In this document: one piece after another, positions 8,691 to 16,418 of the stretch
How the letters are laid out: every line of letters begins with the position of its first letter
How positions within the stretch are numbered: position 1 is the first letter of the stretch
Assembly (NCBI GenBank): GCA_003233075.1
Contig: QIKQ01000021.1
Coordinates: 1 to 29,649, forward strand
DNA: 29,649 bases
Direction: 5' to 3'
Origin: Gammaproteobacteria bacterium
Lineage (GTDB): Bacteria; Pseudomonadota; Gammaproteobacteria; SZUA-21
Program-made: the position numbers and the translations under genes
Notes under the pieces: model-generated
Told to the model about the DNA's origin: nothing
Seen by the model: the letters and a program-made list of their open reading frames with translations, nothing else
The model's database searches: none

Positions 8691-9365
8691 ATGTCTATCG
8701 CACTATTTGATCTTGATAATACTTTACTGGCTGGCGACAGCGACTATTTATGGGGACAATTTTTAATCGAAAAAAATGTCATTGACGGAAAAATATATGA
8801 AGAAAAAAATCAGATGTTTTTTGAACAATACAAAGAAGGTTCACTTGATATTCATGAATTTTTGAATTTTCAACTCGCACCACTGGCAAAACATTCTATG
8901 AAACAACTCAAGCAGTGGCACGATGAATACATGCATTCAAAAATTAAACCCATTATGTTGCCGCAAGCCCAAAAGCTTATTGAACATCATCGATCTGCTG
9001 GCTATCGCCCGGTCATCATCACTGCCACCAATCGTTTTATTACCGAACCGATTGCAAAAGCATTTAATATAGATGACTTACTTGCCACCGAGCCTGAAAA
9101 AAATAATAATGGTTACACCGGAAATGTCACCGGCACTCCTTGCTTTCAGTCAGGCAAGGTGACTCACTTAGAAACTTGGTTAGACGAACACGACCTAGAC
9201 TTAGATGATAGCTGGTTTTACAGCGATTCTCACAATGATATTCCTTTATTAGAAAAAGTAACTTATCCAGTAGCCGTAAACCCTGATACAAAACTTGAAG
9301 CACATGCACAGGAACTTGGCTGGCCAATATTACATTTAAATCCAGCAGTTAATCCAATCAATTAG
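8691..9365 (+). CDS. HAD superfamily hydrolase, subfamily IB (phosphoserine phosphatase-like)
   Basis: A soluble 224-residue HAD phosphatase. Motif I is FDLDNTLL with nucleophile D7 and D9. The Thr motif is VIITATNRFI, the Lys motif is SGKVTHLETWL, and the acidic motif is FYSDSHNDIPLLE. The opening MSIALFDLDNTLLAGDSD is characteristic of the HAD-IB group whose members resemble SerB; the true substrate is unknown and could be phosphoserine or another phosphomonoester. I prefer the ATG at 8691 to the in-frame ATG at 8676, because family members begin at MSIALFD and the AAGGA at 8671-8675 directly abuts the earlier codon. Confidence 0.85.
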   Translation: MSIALFDLDNTLLAGDSDYLWGQFLIEKNVIDGKIYEEKNQMFFEQYKEGSLDIHEFLNFQLAPLAKHSMKQLKQWHDEYMHSKIKPIMLPQAQKLIEHHRSAGYRPVIITATNRFITEPIAKAFNIDDLLATEPEKNNNGYTGNVTGTPCFQSGKVTHLETWLDEHDLDLDDSWFYSDSHNDIPLLEKVTYPVAVNPDTKLEAHAQELGWPILHLNPAVNPIN

Positions 9366-9638
9366 GGTTCGACTTGCAGCAAAGGCTCAAAGTCTAATTG
9401 TAATTGAAATAAACATCGTAATAATATTAAGAGTCTACATTTCACTCAAAAGTAGACTTGGCCTCTTTCAAGAACTTAGAAATTGAGCAGGATTTTTTAG
9501 CAAACTCGCCTATAGTTACGGTATGGGATAATACAAAGATGTCAGCATGAGACATCATCCCTATCCGTCCATTTGAATTTATCTGACCCGCTGTAGATTA
9601 AGGTTTTGCCTTATCGCGTCAGTTTATGGAGAAATAGT
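9366..9638. other. Intergenic region with two small hairpins
   Basis: Between the HAD gene and the DsrC-like gene. AGTCTAC/GTAGACT (9432-9438 with 9452-9458) and GATGTC/GACATC (9538-9543 with 9551-9556) can form hairpins. The first may weakly terminate the HAD transcript, though it lacks a T-tract. No promoter could be assigned with confidence. Confidence 0.35.
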
Positions 9639-9998
9639 ATGCCCGGCATTATGCAACACATAACAAACTCAGATTCTGAAGATCACGATGCCAATTTAGC
9701 ATCTTTAGATGAATGGTCTGAAGAAATAGCGACAAAACTCGCCAAAGAAGAAACTATTCACTTAACAAGTGAGCATCTAAAAGTGCTAACAAAGTTAAGA
9801 GAATTTTACCGCGATCGCGGCCCTTGGAAAAATCCGAGAACTATATTGAAATATATGCAAGCAACTGTTGGTGACGAAGAATCTCGCAAAACGCTTTACA
9901 AACTATTTCCTGATGGGCCTGTAAGACAAGCCTGCAAGCTTGCTGGCCTGCCTATACCAGCTAATAGCGCGCAGCCTTCATTCGGTAGTGTTCATTAG
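9639..9998 (+). CDS. DsrC/TusE-family protein lacking the C-terminal catalytic cysteine
   Basis: The family relays persulfide sulfur: TusE in tRNA 2-thiouridine synthesis, DsrC in sulfite reduction or sulfur oxidation. Recognisable family segments are WSEEIATKLAKEE, LTSEHLKVLTKLREFYRD and LYKLFPDGPVRQACKLAGLP. The second cysteine of DsrC (CysB) is present as C99. The essential penultimate cysteine, in the context GLPKPTGCV, aligns with S110 in GLPIPANSA, and an extra eight or nine residues follow. It therefore cannot do the usual sulfur transfer and fits the regulatory-type branch of the family. The start is ATG 9639 with GGAG seven bases upstream; an in-frame TTG at 9606 is unlikely. It is a single gene with no tus or dsr neighbours. 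Confidence 0.75.
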   Translation: MPGIMQHITNSDSEDHDANLASLDEWSEEIATKLAKEETIHLTSEHLKVLTKLREFYRDRGPWKNPRTILKYMQATVGDEESRKTLYKLFPDGPVRQACKLAGLPIPANSAQPSFGSVH

Positions 9999-10000
9999 CA

Positions 10001-10044
10001 AAAGCAAAAGGGGTCAAGTCTACTTTCTTTACCCCTTTCTTTGC
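10001..10044. terminator. Hairpin between convergent dsrC-like and parA-like genes
   Basis: AAAGGGGT (10007-10014) pairs with ACCCCTTT (10031-10038), and flanking GCAAA/TTTGC can extend the stem. A-rich and T-rich edges on both sides would allow it to terminate both convergent transcripts. The loop contains TCAAGTCTACTTT; the motif GGGGTCAAGTCTAC resembles mobile repeat sequences seen elsewhere in proteobacteria (from memory). Confidence 0.6.
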
Positions 10045-10057
10045 ATTATTACCTAGA

Positions 10058-10741
10058 CTAATAACCAACTTCGGTCTTATAGAGTTCTTCCGGTGTATTA
10101 ATCCACTCGTAAAGTGCTTTCCAATTCTCTTTATCTTGATCCACATTCTTACCCTTAATTTCATGTACACCAATACCGTGCTCAGCGGCGGCCACGTAGA
10201 ATTGTGAATCGCGTAGACTCGCTATAAAAGGCAATTTGATAGTAGATAAAAATCGGCACAATGATTTATAAGCAACCGACTTAGATTTAACTCGATTGGC
10301 AATAATGCCGACCTTGATGCCTCTTTGTTTGACCTTACCTTGCAGTAATAACTCCTGAATAAATCGAGCAACAGCGTGTACATCAATCGCTGATGGCATC
10401 ACCGGTATTAGGACGGTATTAACATTTCGTAAATGCTCTTGTAGCCGCGCGGTAGTAACACCTGCTGGCGCATCAATAATGACTTGCTCTGTGTCTGGCG
10501 GTACACGCAAATACCAAGAACGAGTGACCGATGTATTGTATTTTTCAGATGCATTAACAGCATACACACTAGGCAAGTTTTTAGGTCTCTGTCGCGCCCA
10601 GCGCATACTAGAACCTTGTGGATCATAGTCCAACAAAGCAGTCGTTACCCCTTGGCATGCGAAATAACTCGCGAGGTTAGTCGAGATAGTTGTTTTTCCG
10701 CATCCGCCTTTGGGATTCAGAATTAAGATTCGATTCATCAT
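10058..10741 (-). CDS. ParA/MinD-family ATPase (orphan)
   Basis: A 227-residue deviant Walker-type ATPase. The signature lysine motif is NPKGGCGKTTISTN at residues 9-22, followed by LLDYDPQGSSMRWA, the Walker B strand VIIDAPAGV, and VIPVMPSAIDVHAVARFI. Such proteins position plasmids, chromosomes or large complexes by dimerising on DNA or membrane. No ParB or MinE partner and no parS-like repeat is visible nearby, so this belongs to the stand-alone ParA group of unknown cargo. There is no amphipathic C-terminal MinD helix. Either of two consecutive ATGs may be the start; the second gives the more family-like MNRILILNPKGG. Confidence 0.85.
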   Translation of the reverse strand: MMNRILILNPKGGCGKTTISTNLASYFACQGVTTALLDYDPQGSSMRWARQRPKNLPSVYAVNASEKYNTSVTRSWYLRVPPDTEQVIIDAPAGVTTARLQEHLRNVNTVLIPVMPSAIDVHAVARFIQELLLQGKVKQRGIKVGIIANRVKSKSVAYKSLCRFLSTIKLPFIASLRDSQFYVAAAEHGIGVHEIKGKNVDQDKENWKALYEWINTPEELYKTEVGY

Positions 10742-11108
10742 AATTTGCTAAAATATTAATATTGTTTTTTTATCAGTGTGTAAATTATAAATTGAGATGA
10801 CTAAAATTAACATAGATTATCAATAAGATATAAACATAATATGTCTGGTTTTGAGTCTAAATTTTGCCTATCAGTAAGAAACATCCCATTATTTAAACCT
10901 TTAACGCATTATTGAACAGTCTATCATTTATATTATAGCAGCCAAAAATATTTACTGTATTGCTATTTAGCCGACTTATTTGGGTTTAGTGCGCATAAAT
11001 CTGCGCGCTTTTACAACCATACACGTTAATAACCAGAAAAAATCTCAGTCAATTCCGTTAAACAGATCACGCTTAGCTAAAACATCACTAAAATGCGCGT
11101 TTAATCTT
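10742..11108. other. Gene-free region between sbcB tail repeat and parA-like gene
   Basis: A+T-rich sequence upstream of the parA-like gene. I see no convincing ORF, promoter or RNA. A 24-codon open stretch on the minus strand (about 11039-11115) is too short to count. Confidence 0.4.
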
Positions 11109-11147
11109 TCAATTAAAATGTTCGATTAAACTTTTACCAAATTGCTT
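11109..11147 (-). repeat. Duplicated fragment of the sbcB 3' end
   Basis: Bases 11109-11147 are a diverged copy of 11248-11287, which encodes the last residues of SbcB. On the minus strand the true end reads KQFGESLIEQF-stop; this copy reads KQFGKSLIEHFN-stop. The two copies bracket the small inverted-repeat element at 11150-11244. Confidence 0.75.
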
Positions 11148-11149
11148 AA

Positions 11150-11244
11150 CCGAAGGTGCCTGAACCACGCAAAGCATCAGGCCCATAAACACAGACGCAT
11201 AAAACAGCCAAACCTGATGCTCTGTGGGGGTCTGGCACTTTCGG
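11150..11244. mobile_element. 95-bp MITE-like inverted-repeat element
   Basis: The left end CCGAAGGTGCCTGAACCAC and the reverse complement of the right end CCGAAAGTGCCAGACCCCC match, and the match continues inward to AGCATCAGG, about 32 bp in all with a few mismatches. It is too short to code for anything. It sits directly after sbcB and is flanked by the duplicated sbcB tail. It could fold into one long hairpin and end the sbcB transcript. Confidence 0.65.
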
Positions 11245-11251
11245 CCGTCAA

Positions 11252-12685
11252 TTAAAATTGTTCAATTAAACTTTCACCAAATTGCTTCACTTCTTTAAGT
11301 AACGCTATTTTAGCTTCACTTAAATCTGACTGATTTAGCATTTCGTCGACCCGTGACTTAAACTTCTCCCAGCTCAATCCCTCTTCAGGTTCAAACAAAC
11401 GTTGCTGGCAATACTTCTGCCATTGCATCTGTTCATCTTCGTTTAAACTTTCATAATAATTGCGCGCTTTAAAGCGCAATAAAATTTCATTTAAGCGTTG
11501 ATCATCAAAATGTACAGTTTCTACTGCAAATTGATTTGCGTCTAGTTGATGAACATAATGCATACGCTTCTTATCGGAATCATTTATAAAACCACCAGAA
11601 TACAATGCCATTTCAGCGTCTAAGCTGGGGTACTCTTTCGGCTTATCATAAACACTTTGTACGTTTTTCAATAAATTTTGCTGATTCTTGAAGAATTCTG
11701 CGTTTTTTAGACACTGAACTAAATCAATATCAAAGCGTGACATAGATTCTTCGTTTAAAGTATTGAGCGGCACCACTACTGGGCAACGATTAATCGTGAT
11801 GGCATGAAAGGCTGAGGCAATTTTCGGCCGTGATCCACCGTCTTTCTTCTTGAAAATGAGTTCTTCTATTTGCTGCTGAGACATACCCTCTAACTCCGAT
11901 GGGTCGTAGCGCAAGTCAAAGGTTATAATTGAATTTTGATTTGTTTTTTGAGTAAATAAAGGTTTTACAATCGCAAGATGACCAAACTTTCGATTCACCA
12001 TGGAGGTACAATAAACGACTGGCATCGATTGGCTATTCCAAACGAGCTCATTGATTTTATGTTTATTACGATTGTTAAATACAAAGTCAAACAATTTAGG
12101 CTGTGTCGTTTTAATTAGTTTCGCCATCTCGATTGTCGCGGTCACATCAGACATGGCATCATGAGCTTTCTCATGCGATAAGCCATTCGCCTTACTCAAA
12201 TCTTCTAAGCGCAGACTAATCTTAGCTTTATCGTTGGTCGGCCAATTTATTCCCTCGGGTCTTAAAGCGTAAGCTGCTTGAACCAAACCTAATATATCCC
12301 AGCGTGAGTTACCCCCTTGCCATTCTCTTCCATATGGTTCGTATAAATTTCGATACAAAGTAAATCGAGTAAACTCGTCATCAAAACGAATGCTGTTGTA
12401 ACCCAACACACAAGTTTTTGGCTGACTAAATTCCTTATGTATTGCTTTAACAAATGCGACCTCAGACATGCCAATCTCTTGCAATTTTATTGGCGATAAT
12501 CCTGTTATTAAACACGCATCGGGACTCGGCAAGGTATCCAAACCTGGCTTGCAGTAAAGCGATATCGCTTCACCAATCGAATTAAAATCTAAATCAGTCC
12601 GCAGTCCCGCAAATTGATAGACTCGATCATATTTAGGGTTCAAACCTGATGTTTCATAATCATACCAAAATAAAGATTCTGCCAT
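11252..12685 (-). CDS. sbcB: Exodeoxyribonuclease I (SbcB)
   Basis: Degrades single-stranded DNA 3' to 5' in recombination and mismatch repair. The length of about 477 residues matches E. coli ExoI (475). The DEDDh exonuclease domain occupies the first 200 residues: FWYDYETSGLNPKYDRVYQF carries the first Asp/Glu pair, VLGYNSIRFDDEFTRF the second Asp, and LSHEKAHDAMSDVTATI the final His/Asp. The rest is the ExoI SH3-like and C-terminal region (RFKARNYYESLNEDEQMQW). I prefer the ATG at 12685, with GAGGA nine bases upstream, to the GTG at 12691 that overlaps the stop of the upstream gene; either way the two genes are translationally adjacent. The extreme 3' end is duplicated downstream. Confidence 0.94.
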   Translation of the reverse strand: MAESLFWYDYETSGLNPKYDRVYQFAGLRTDLDFNSIGEAISLYCKPGLDTLPSPDACLITGLSPIKLQEIGMSEVAFVKAIHKEFSQPKTCVLGYNSIRFDDEFTRFTLYRNLYEPYGREWQGGNSRWDILGLVQAAYALRPEGINWPTNDKAKISLRLEDLSKANGLSHEKAHDAMSDVTATIEMAKLIKTTQPKLFDFVFNNRNKHKINELVWNSQSMPVVYCTSMVNRKFGHLAIVKPLFTQKTNQNSIITFDLRYDPSELEGMSQQQIEELIFKKKDGGSRPKIASAFHAITINRCPVVVPLNTLNEESMSRFDIDLVQCLKNAEFFKNQQNLLKNVQSVYDKPKEYPSLDAEMALYSGGFINDSDKKRMHYVHQLDANQFAVETVHFDDQRLNEILLRFKARNYYESLNEDEQMQWQKYCQQRLFEPEEGLSWEKFKSRVDEMLNQSDLSEAKIALLKEVKQFGESLIEQF

Positions 12686-12687
12686 AA

Positions 12688-13638
12688 TCACTGGTCCTCG
12701 TGTTCAAGCCAATAGATCAATCCCTGGGCGTTCAATTCAGTATCCATACTCAATAAGTCTATACACTCATCATCATTTAATCGACAACCGTGTTCACGTA
12801 ATTGAACTAATTGTGAAACGTTTAATTTTTCGACTAAAGCAGCGTAGCGGTTCGACTCCGCTTTAACAGAACGCGCTAAATCAACAAATAAATCGATTTG
12901 AGCATGCAACTGTTTCGCAAGTTTTTCTGGATGACTCACTCTACCAAAATGGGTTAAATACATTTGTTCTGGATTGAATGCTAATAATATATCAATTGAA
13001 TTATGCAAGGCGACTGGATCAAACTGGATCGGTGTTGTCGTTGGAAAAATAAAGACAGCCTCATTCACATCGAATTCGCGATAGGACAAACCAAAAGTAT
13101 CGCCCGTGAAAATTGACTCGCTTAGTTTGTCGACTATACAAAAATGATGTCTTGCATGCCCAGGGGTATTGATAAACTGCAACTCTCTCTGATTAAGAGA
13201 AAAATTAAATCCCTCACCCGCCTCAATCACTCTTGCTGCATCCACTGCTACAATTTCGCCAAACAAACTTTGCATTAACTGCGCACCGTAAACTGCGCTC
13301 GCACCCGCCTGCAACTTGCTAGGGTCGATCATATGTCTGGCGCCACGTGGATGAACAATAAGCTTTGCCTTGGGTAAAAGACGCATAAGCGCACCCGCTC
13401 CACCGGCATGATCCAAATGCACATGGGTGACGATTACAGCCTCGACATCGTCTTCTTTTAAATTGAGCTTAGATAAGCTTTGCATCAAACGGTCGACATT
13501 TTGACTGGTCCCAACGTCAATAAACACCGCCTTGCCTTCCTGAATAAGCAGGTGGCTAGCAACCAGTCCTGGACGTCTGTGGCCAGTATCGATTGTGACT
13601 ATACCGTTATTGTGAATTTCTATAAAATTGTCGCTCAT
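12688..13638 (-). CDS. Metallo-beta-lactamase-fold hydrolase
   Basis: A 316-residue MBL-fold protein. The metal motif is THVHLDHAGG at residues 71-80 (H72, H74, D76, H77). It is followed by INTPGHARHHFCIVD, SIFTGDTFGLSYREF and LTHFG, which supply the remaining ligands. The fold includes glyoxalase II, beta-lactamases, RNases and quinolone-type hydrolases; the specific substrate cannot be named. The last 90 residues form a helical extension. It overlaps or abuts sbcB and probably forms one transcript with it. The divergent adenosyltransferase gene lies 100 bp away. Confidence 0.85.
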   Translation of the reverse strand: MSDNFIEIHNNGIVTIDTGHRRPGLVASHLLIQEGKAVFIDVGTSQNVDRLMQSLSKLNLKEDDVEAVIVTHVHLDHAGGAGALMRLLPKAKLIVHPRGARHMIDPSKLQAGASAVYGAQLMQSLFGEIVAVDAARVIEAGEGFNFSLNQRELQFINTPGHARHHFCIVDKLSESIFTGDTFGLSYREFDVNEAVFIFPTTTPIQFDPVALHNSIDILLAFNPEQMYLTHFGRVSHPEKLAKQLHAQIDLFVDLARSVKAESNRYAALVEKLNVSQLVQLREHGCRLNDDECIDLLSMDTELNAQGLIYWLEHEDQ

Positions 13639-13667
13639 GAATTCCGACTTATTGCCTGGCTACTTTC

Positions 13668-13696
13668 TTGACAGCAACTAGAAAGACCCATAAAGT
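13668..13696 (+). promoter_or_regulatory. Sigma70-type promoter for the cobalamin adenosyltransferase
   Basis: A perfect -35 TTGACA at 13668-13673, a 17-base spacer and a -10 TAAAGT at 13691-13696 (four of six consensus bases). Transcription would start near 13703, about 35 bases before the ATG at 13738. Confidence 0.6.
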
Positions 13697-13737
13697 ATGT
13701 TTCCTTATTATCCTTATGTCAAAGCATACACTATACA

Positions 13738-14286
13738 ATGGCAAATCGCTTAAGCAAAATCTATACACGTACCGGAGACAAAGGTGATACCGGACTTGGC
13801 GATGGCTCGCGCATTGCTAAAACCCACGATCGAATCGAAGCCCTAGGATGCGTCGATGAATTAAACAGCTGTATTGGCCTAGTGTATTCCTGTGAATTAG
13901 CCAATAATATTAAAACCTGTCTACTCGATATTCAACATGATTTATTTGATCTGGGTGGTGAACTTTGTATTCCTGGCACGACAATAATTCGCCAACAGCA
14001 CATTACAAAACTCGAAGCAGAACTAGATGCGTTCAACGAAAACTTGCCTTATCTAAAAGAATTTATTTTACCCGGTGGAAGCACAGCAGCAGCTTATTGC
14101 CATCTTGCACGAAGTATTTGTCGACGCGCCGAACGATCCTGCTTACGACTAAACGATAAAGAAAAAATAAATCAAGACGCGATCGCGTATTTAAATCGAT
14201 TATCTGATTTATTATTTGTACTTGCACGCGTTATCGCCCGACTGAATAACGGCGAAGAAATATTTTGGCAAAAAGATCGACATTAG
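13738..14286 (+). CDS. Cob(I)alamin adenosyltransferase, PduO type
   Basis: Transfers the 5'-deoxyadenosyl group of ATP to cob(I)alamin or cobyrinic acid diamide to give adenosylcobalamin; cytoplasmic. The 182-residue length is normal. The ATP-binding N terminus reads IYTRTGDKGDTGLGDGSR, then ALGCVDELNSCIGL (VDELNS motif), then ILPGGSTAAAYCHLARSICR and RRAERSC, all standard for the PduO/MMAB family. No other cobalamin genes are in the window, so the enzyme may serve salvage. The family is often annotated CobO or BtuR by mistake; those are an unrelated fold. The stop codon overlaps the first bases of the repeat at 14283. No clear ribosome binding site precedes the ATG. Confidence 0.92.
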   Translation: MANRLSKIYTRTGDKGDTGLGDGSRIAKTHDRIEALGCVDELNSCIGLVYSCELANNIKTCLLDIQHDLFDLGGELCIPGTTIIRQQHITKLEAELDAFNENLPYLKEFILPGGSTAAAYCHLARSICRRAERSCLRLNDKEKINQDAIAYLNRLSDLLFVLARVIARLNNGEEIFWQKDRH

Positions 14287-14412
14287 GGCATCTCTAAAAA
14301 TTAGGATATTTGTGCGCTGGCAAGGCGGATAACTTTTTGAAAGCGCAGTTTATCGCTATGCAGCTCCATATTTTGAGAATTGATTTAACCTAGATTAATC
14401 AGAGCCCCTAAA
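14283..14412. repeat. Inverted-repeat element, same family as 7502-7660
   Basis: The left end TTAGGGCATCTCTAAAAAT and the reverse complement of the right end TTAGGGGCTCTGATTAAT are inverted repeats matching the ends of the element at 7502-7660. The interior is different and has no obvious ORF. It abuts the stop of the adenosyltransferase and lies between convergent genes. A further end-like fragment, TTAAGGGCGCCTCTAAA, occurs at about 14913-14929. Confidence 0.6.
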
Positions 14413-14449
14413 AGAAACAAATTTCTAACCTAAAATCCTACCCGCTTAA

Positions 14450-14863
14450 TTATTTTAGTATTTCCAATTTAACTTTCGCGATACCTTTTTTAATTAAACC
14501 AATATTTTTAGCCGCTCTACCAGATAAGTCAATTATACGTGTTTTAATATGTGGGCCGCGATCATTTATAATGACGACTACACTTTTATTTGTACCTAAA
14601 AGTGTTACTTTAACCTGAGTGCCAAAAGGCAAGGTTCGATGAGCAGCAGTGAGTGCATTTTTATTATAACGTTTACCGCTTGCCGTTTTATTGCCGTGCA
14701 AACTATTTGCATAATAGGATGCTTTCCCTATTGTCACTTTCGCTTTAGAAGACGACGATGCCGCTTTTTTAAGCTTAGTCTCTTGCTTGGGTTTTACATT
14801 TTGACTCGTTTGATTGCAAGCTACTAGACTAAACACTAGTAATGGAATAAGTAATTTTTTCAT
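14450..14863 (-). CDS. RlpA-like lipoprotein (double-psi beta-barrel), SPOR-less, catalytic residues altered
   Basis: RlpA proteins are outer-membrane lipoproteins that bind or cleave denuded septal peptidoglycan. The start at 14863 (CGGAG upstream) gives 137 residues opening MKKLLIPLLVFSLVAC, a textbook lipobox with Cys16. A Lys/Ser-rich spacer is followed by the barrel at about 43-137: GKASYYANSLHGNKTASGKR, ALTAAHRTLPFGTQVKV, VVVIINDRGPHIKTRIIDLS. Active RlpA has acidic residues in the motif SGExxD; here they are K64 and N67, while the His (H75) is kept. The C-terminal SPOR domain of classical RlpA is absent. It is more likely a binding or structural protein than a transglycosylase. An in-frame ATG at 14896 would spoil the lipoprotein signal. 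Confidence 0.85.
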   Translation of the reverse strand: MKKLLIPLLVFSLVACNQTSQNVKPKQETKLKKAASSSSKAKVTIGKASYYANSLHGNKTASGKRYNKNALTAAHRTLPFGTQVKVTLLGTNKSVVVIINDRGPHIKTRIIDLSGRAAKNIGLIKKGIAKVKLEILK

Positions 14864-14959
14864 ATTTATCTCCGATAATTTAATACTATGTATCAACAGT
14901 ATGATATCTTACTTAAGGGCGCCTCTAAAGGGCCAAGATACAGATGGTCTGAATATTAC

Positions 14960-15457
14960 TCATATTATTAATGCGTTACGCCAAAGCTCCAGTTTTTCCG
15001 TTTTAGTTAAGCTCGCCATCGCTGGACTGCTTGAAGCTAGTACCTCATGCTCTAGCGAGCCGCATGCAAACACCTCTAAACCTATGTGTTTTTTAAATAG
15101 TTGGAAGGCTTTTTGTCCATTAAATATTATTTTAGATAATTCTTTATGTTGTTGAATAAATGATTCCAAATCATTGGCTTGCTCATTTTTAATGTGAGTA
15201 TCGAGACTGCCCTGACGAGAACATTGCTGCACGACATCCCAAAGAGCAATAGAGTTATTTTTAATTAGTGACAATTTTGTAACATAATCACTCTCTAGGT
15301 CAAAGTTAAATAACTCAGACATAATAAACCAAAAAGCATTTTGCGGGTGTGCATAATATTGAAACTCATCGAGTGACTTAACGCTCGGCATTGAACCCAG
15401 TATTAATATTTTGGCATTTTCATTTTCAACAGCGGAAAAACCTTCGATGACAGCCAC
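14960..15457 (-). CDS. Uracil-DNA glycosylase superfamily protein (hypoxanthine/deoxyinosine type)
   Basis: A 165-residue protein with the UDG fold. The N-terminal motif ILILGSMPSVKSLDEFQYYA is followed by HPQNAFWFIMSELF. The middle contains NNSIALWDVVQQCSRQGSLD and KIIFNGQKAFQLF, and the C-terminal motif is VLASSSPAMASL. This pattern matches the family that excises hypoxanthine (deaminated adenine) from DNA. The exact base specificity is not certain. It lies three bases downstream of the ROK kinase gene, so they are cotranscribed. Confidence 0.85.
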   Translation of the reverse strand: MAVIEGFSAVENENAKILILGSMPSVKSLDEFQYYAHPQNAFWFIMSELFNFDLESDYVTKLSLIKNNSIALWDVVQQCSRQGSLDTHIKNEQANDLESFIQQHKELSKIIFNGQKAFQLFKKHIGLEVFACGSLEHEVLASSSPAMASLTKTEKLELWRNALII

Positions 15458-15460
15458 GTA

Positions 15461-16366
15461 TCACACAGCATCTGTCGGCCATAAGCAAGCCGCACCACGA
15501 ACACCACTGGAATCACCGTGCAAAGCTTGTTTTAAGCTCGTCTTAACTGTGTTAGAAAAAACATAGTTGCTTAAAATTCCGGGAACACGTTGATAAATTT
15601 CTTTAATATTTGATACACCACCACCAAACACTATGACTTCAGGGTCTAATATATTAATGACATGAGCTAGAGCGCGCGCGAGTCGGTCAAAAAAACGTTC
15701 ACGCAAGTCGATAATATTTTTATCTTCATCACTATTAGGGTTAAACAATCGCGCCACGCTCAAATCTGTATTATGTCTTACTCGATATTCACGCTCTAAC
15801 GCTGGGCCTGACAAAAAAGTCTCAATGCAACCACGTTTACCACAGTAACACTTTGCTCCTGGCATTTCCTCTGGTGTTGGCCAAGGCAGCGGGTTATGCC
15901 CCCACTCCCCAGCGATTGCATTCGGTCCATTAACTAATTGACTATTCACTACAATACCACCGCCAACGCCTGTGCCTAAGATAACTCCGAATACTGAACT
16001 AGCACCCAACGCTGCACCGTCAGTTGCTTCCGATAAGGCAAAACAATCCGCATCATTTGCCATTCGAATTTCGCGTTGCAATAAAAACTCGAGATCTTTT
16101 CCTAAGGGCTTTCCAATCAAACACACTGAGTTGGAGTTTTTTATTAAACCACTTTGAGGGGATATGGCGCCAGGAGTTGCAATTCCAACTGACGCCTTGA
16201 CTTGCATTTTTAGTTCGGCAGCAATAACTAGCTTAGAAATCATCTTTAATGTTTTTTGATAATCGCCTTGAGGCGTTGCAACTCGTTGACGTAAGACTTC
16301 CTTTCCTTCTTTATTCAGCACAAGGATTTCGATTTTTGTGCCGCCTAAATCTATTCCTATTCGCAT
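15461..16366 (-). CDS. ROK-family sugar kinase (fructokinase-like)
   Basis: Phosphorylates a sugar with ATP; the closest matches by motif are Mak-type fructokinases, but N-acetylglucosamine or glucose cannot be excluded. The 301-residue length is typical. The ATP-binding start is GIDLGGTKIEILVL, the catalytic Asp is in RMANDADCFALSEA (about D105), and the ROK signature includes GVILGTGVGGGIVVN. The zinc site is complete: H157 in EWGHNPL and CYCGKRGCIE with C173, C175 and C180. FGGGVSN closes the C-terminal lobe. It is enzymatic rather than a repressor, as no helix-turn-helix precedes the kinase domain. Confidence 0.88.
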   Translation of the reverse strand: MRIGIDLGGTKIEILVLNKEGKEVLRQRVATPQGDYQKTLKMISKLVIAAELKMQVKASVGIATPGAISPQSGLIKNSNSVCLIGKPLGKDLEFLLQREIRMANDADCFALSEATDGAALGASSVFGVILGTGVGGGIVVNSQLVNGPNAIAGEWGHNPLPWPTPEEMPGAKCYCGKRGCIETFLSGPALEREYRVRHNTDLSVARLFNPNSDEDKNIIDLRERFFDRLARALAHVINILDPEVIVFGGGVSNIKEIYQRVPGILSNYVFSNTVKTSLKQALHGDSSGVRGAACLWPTDAV

Positions 16367-16418
16367 ATCTTGCTGCCTGAAGAGGTCTCAGCTCGTGTTT
16401 GCACGATCTGATCCTAAC

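Noticed and set aside
11039..11115. A 24-codon minus-strand open stretch next to the duplicated sbcB tail that looks protein-like.
   Set aside because: Too short to separate from chance, has no start site, and is in a different frame from the duplicated sbcB tail.
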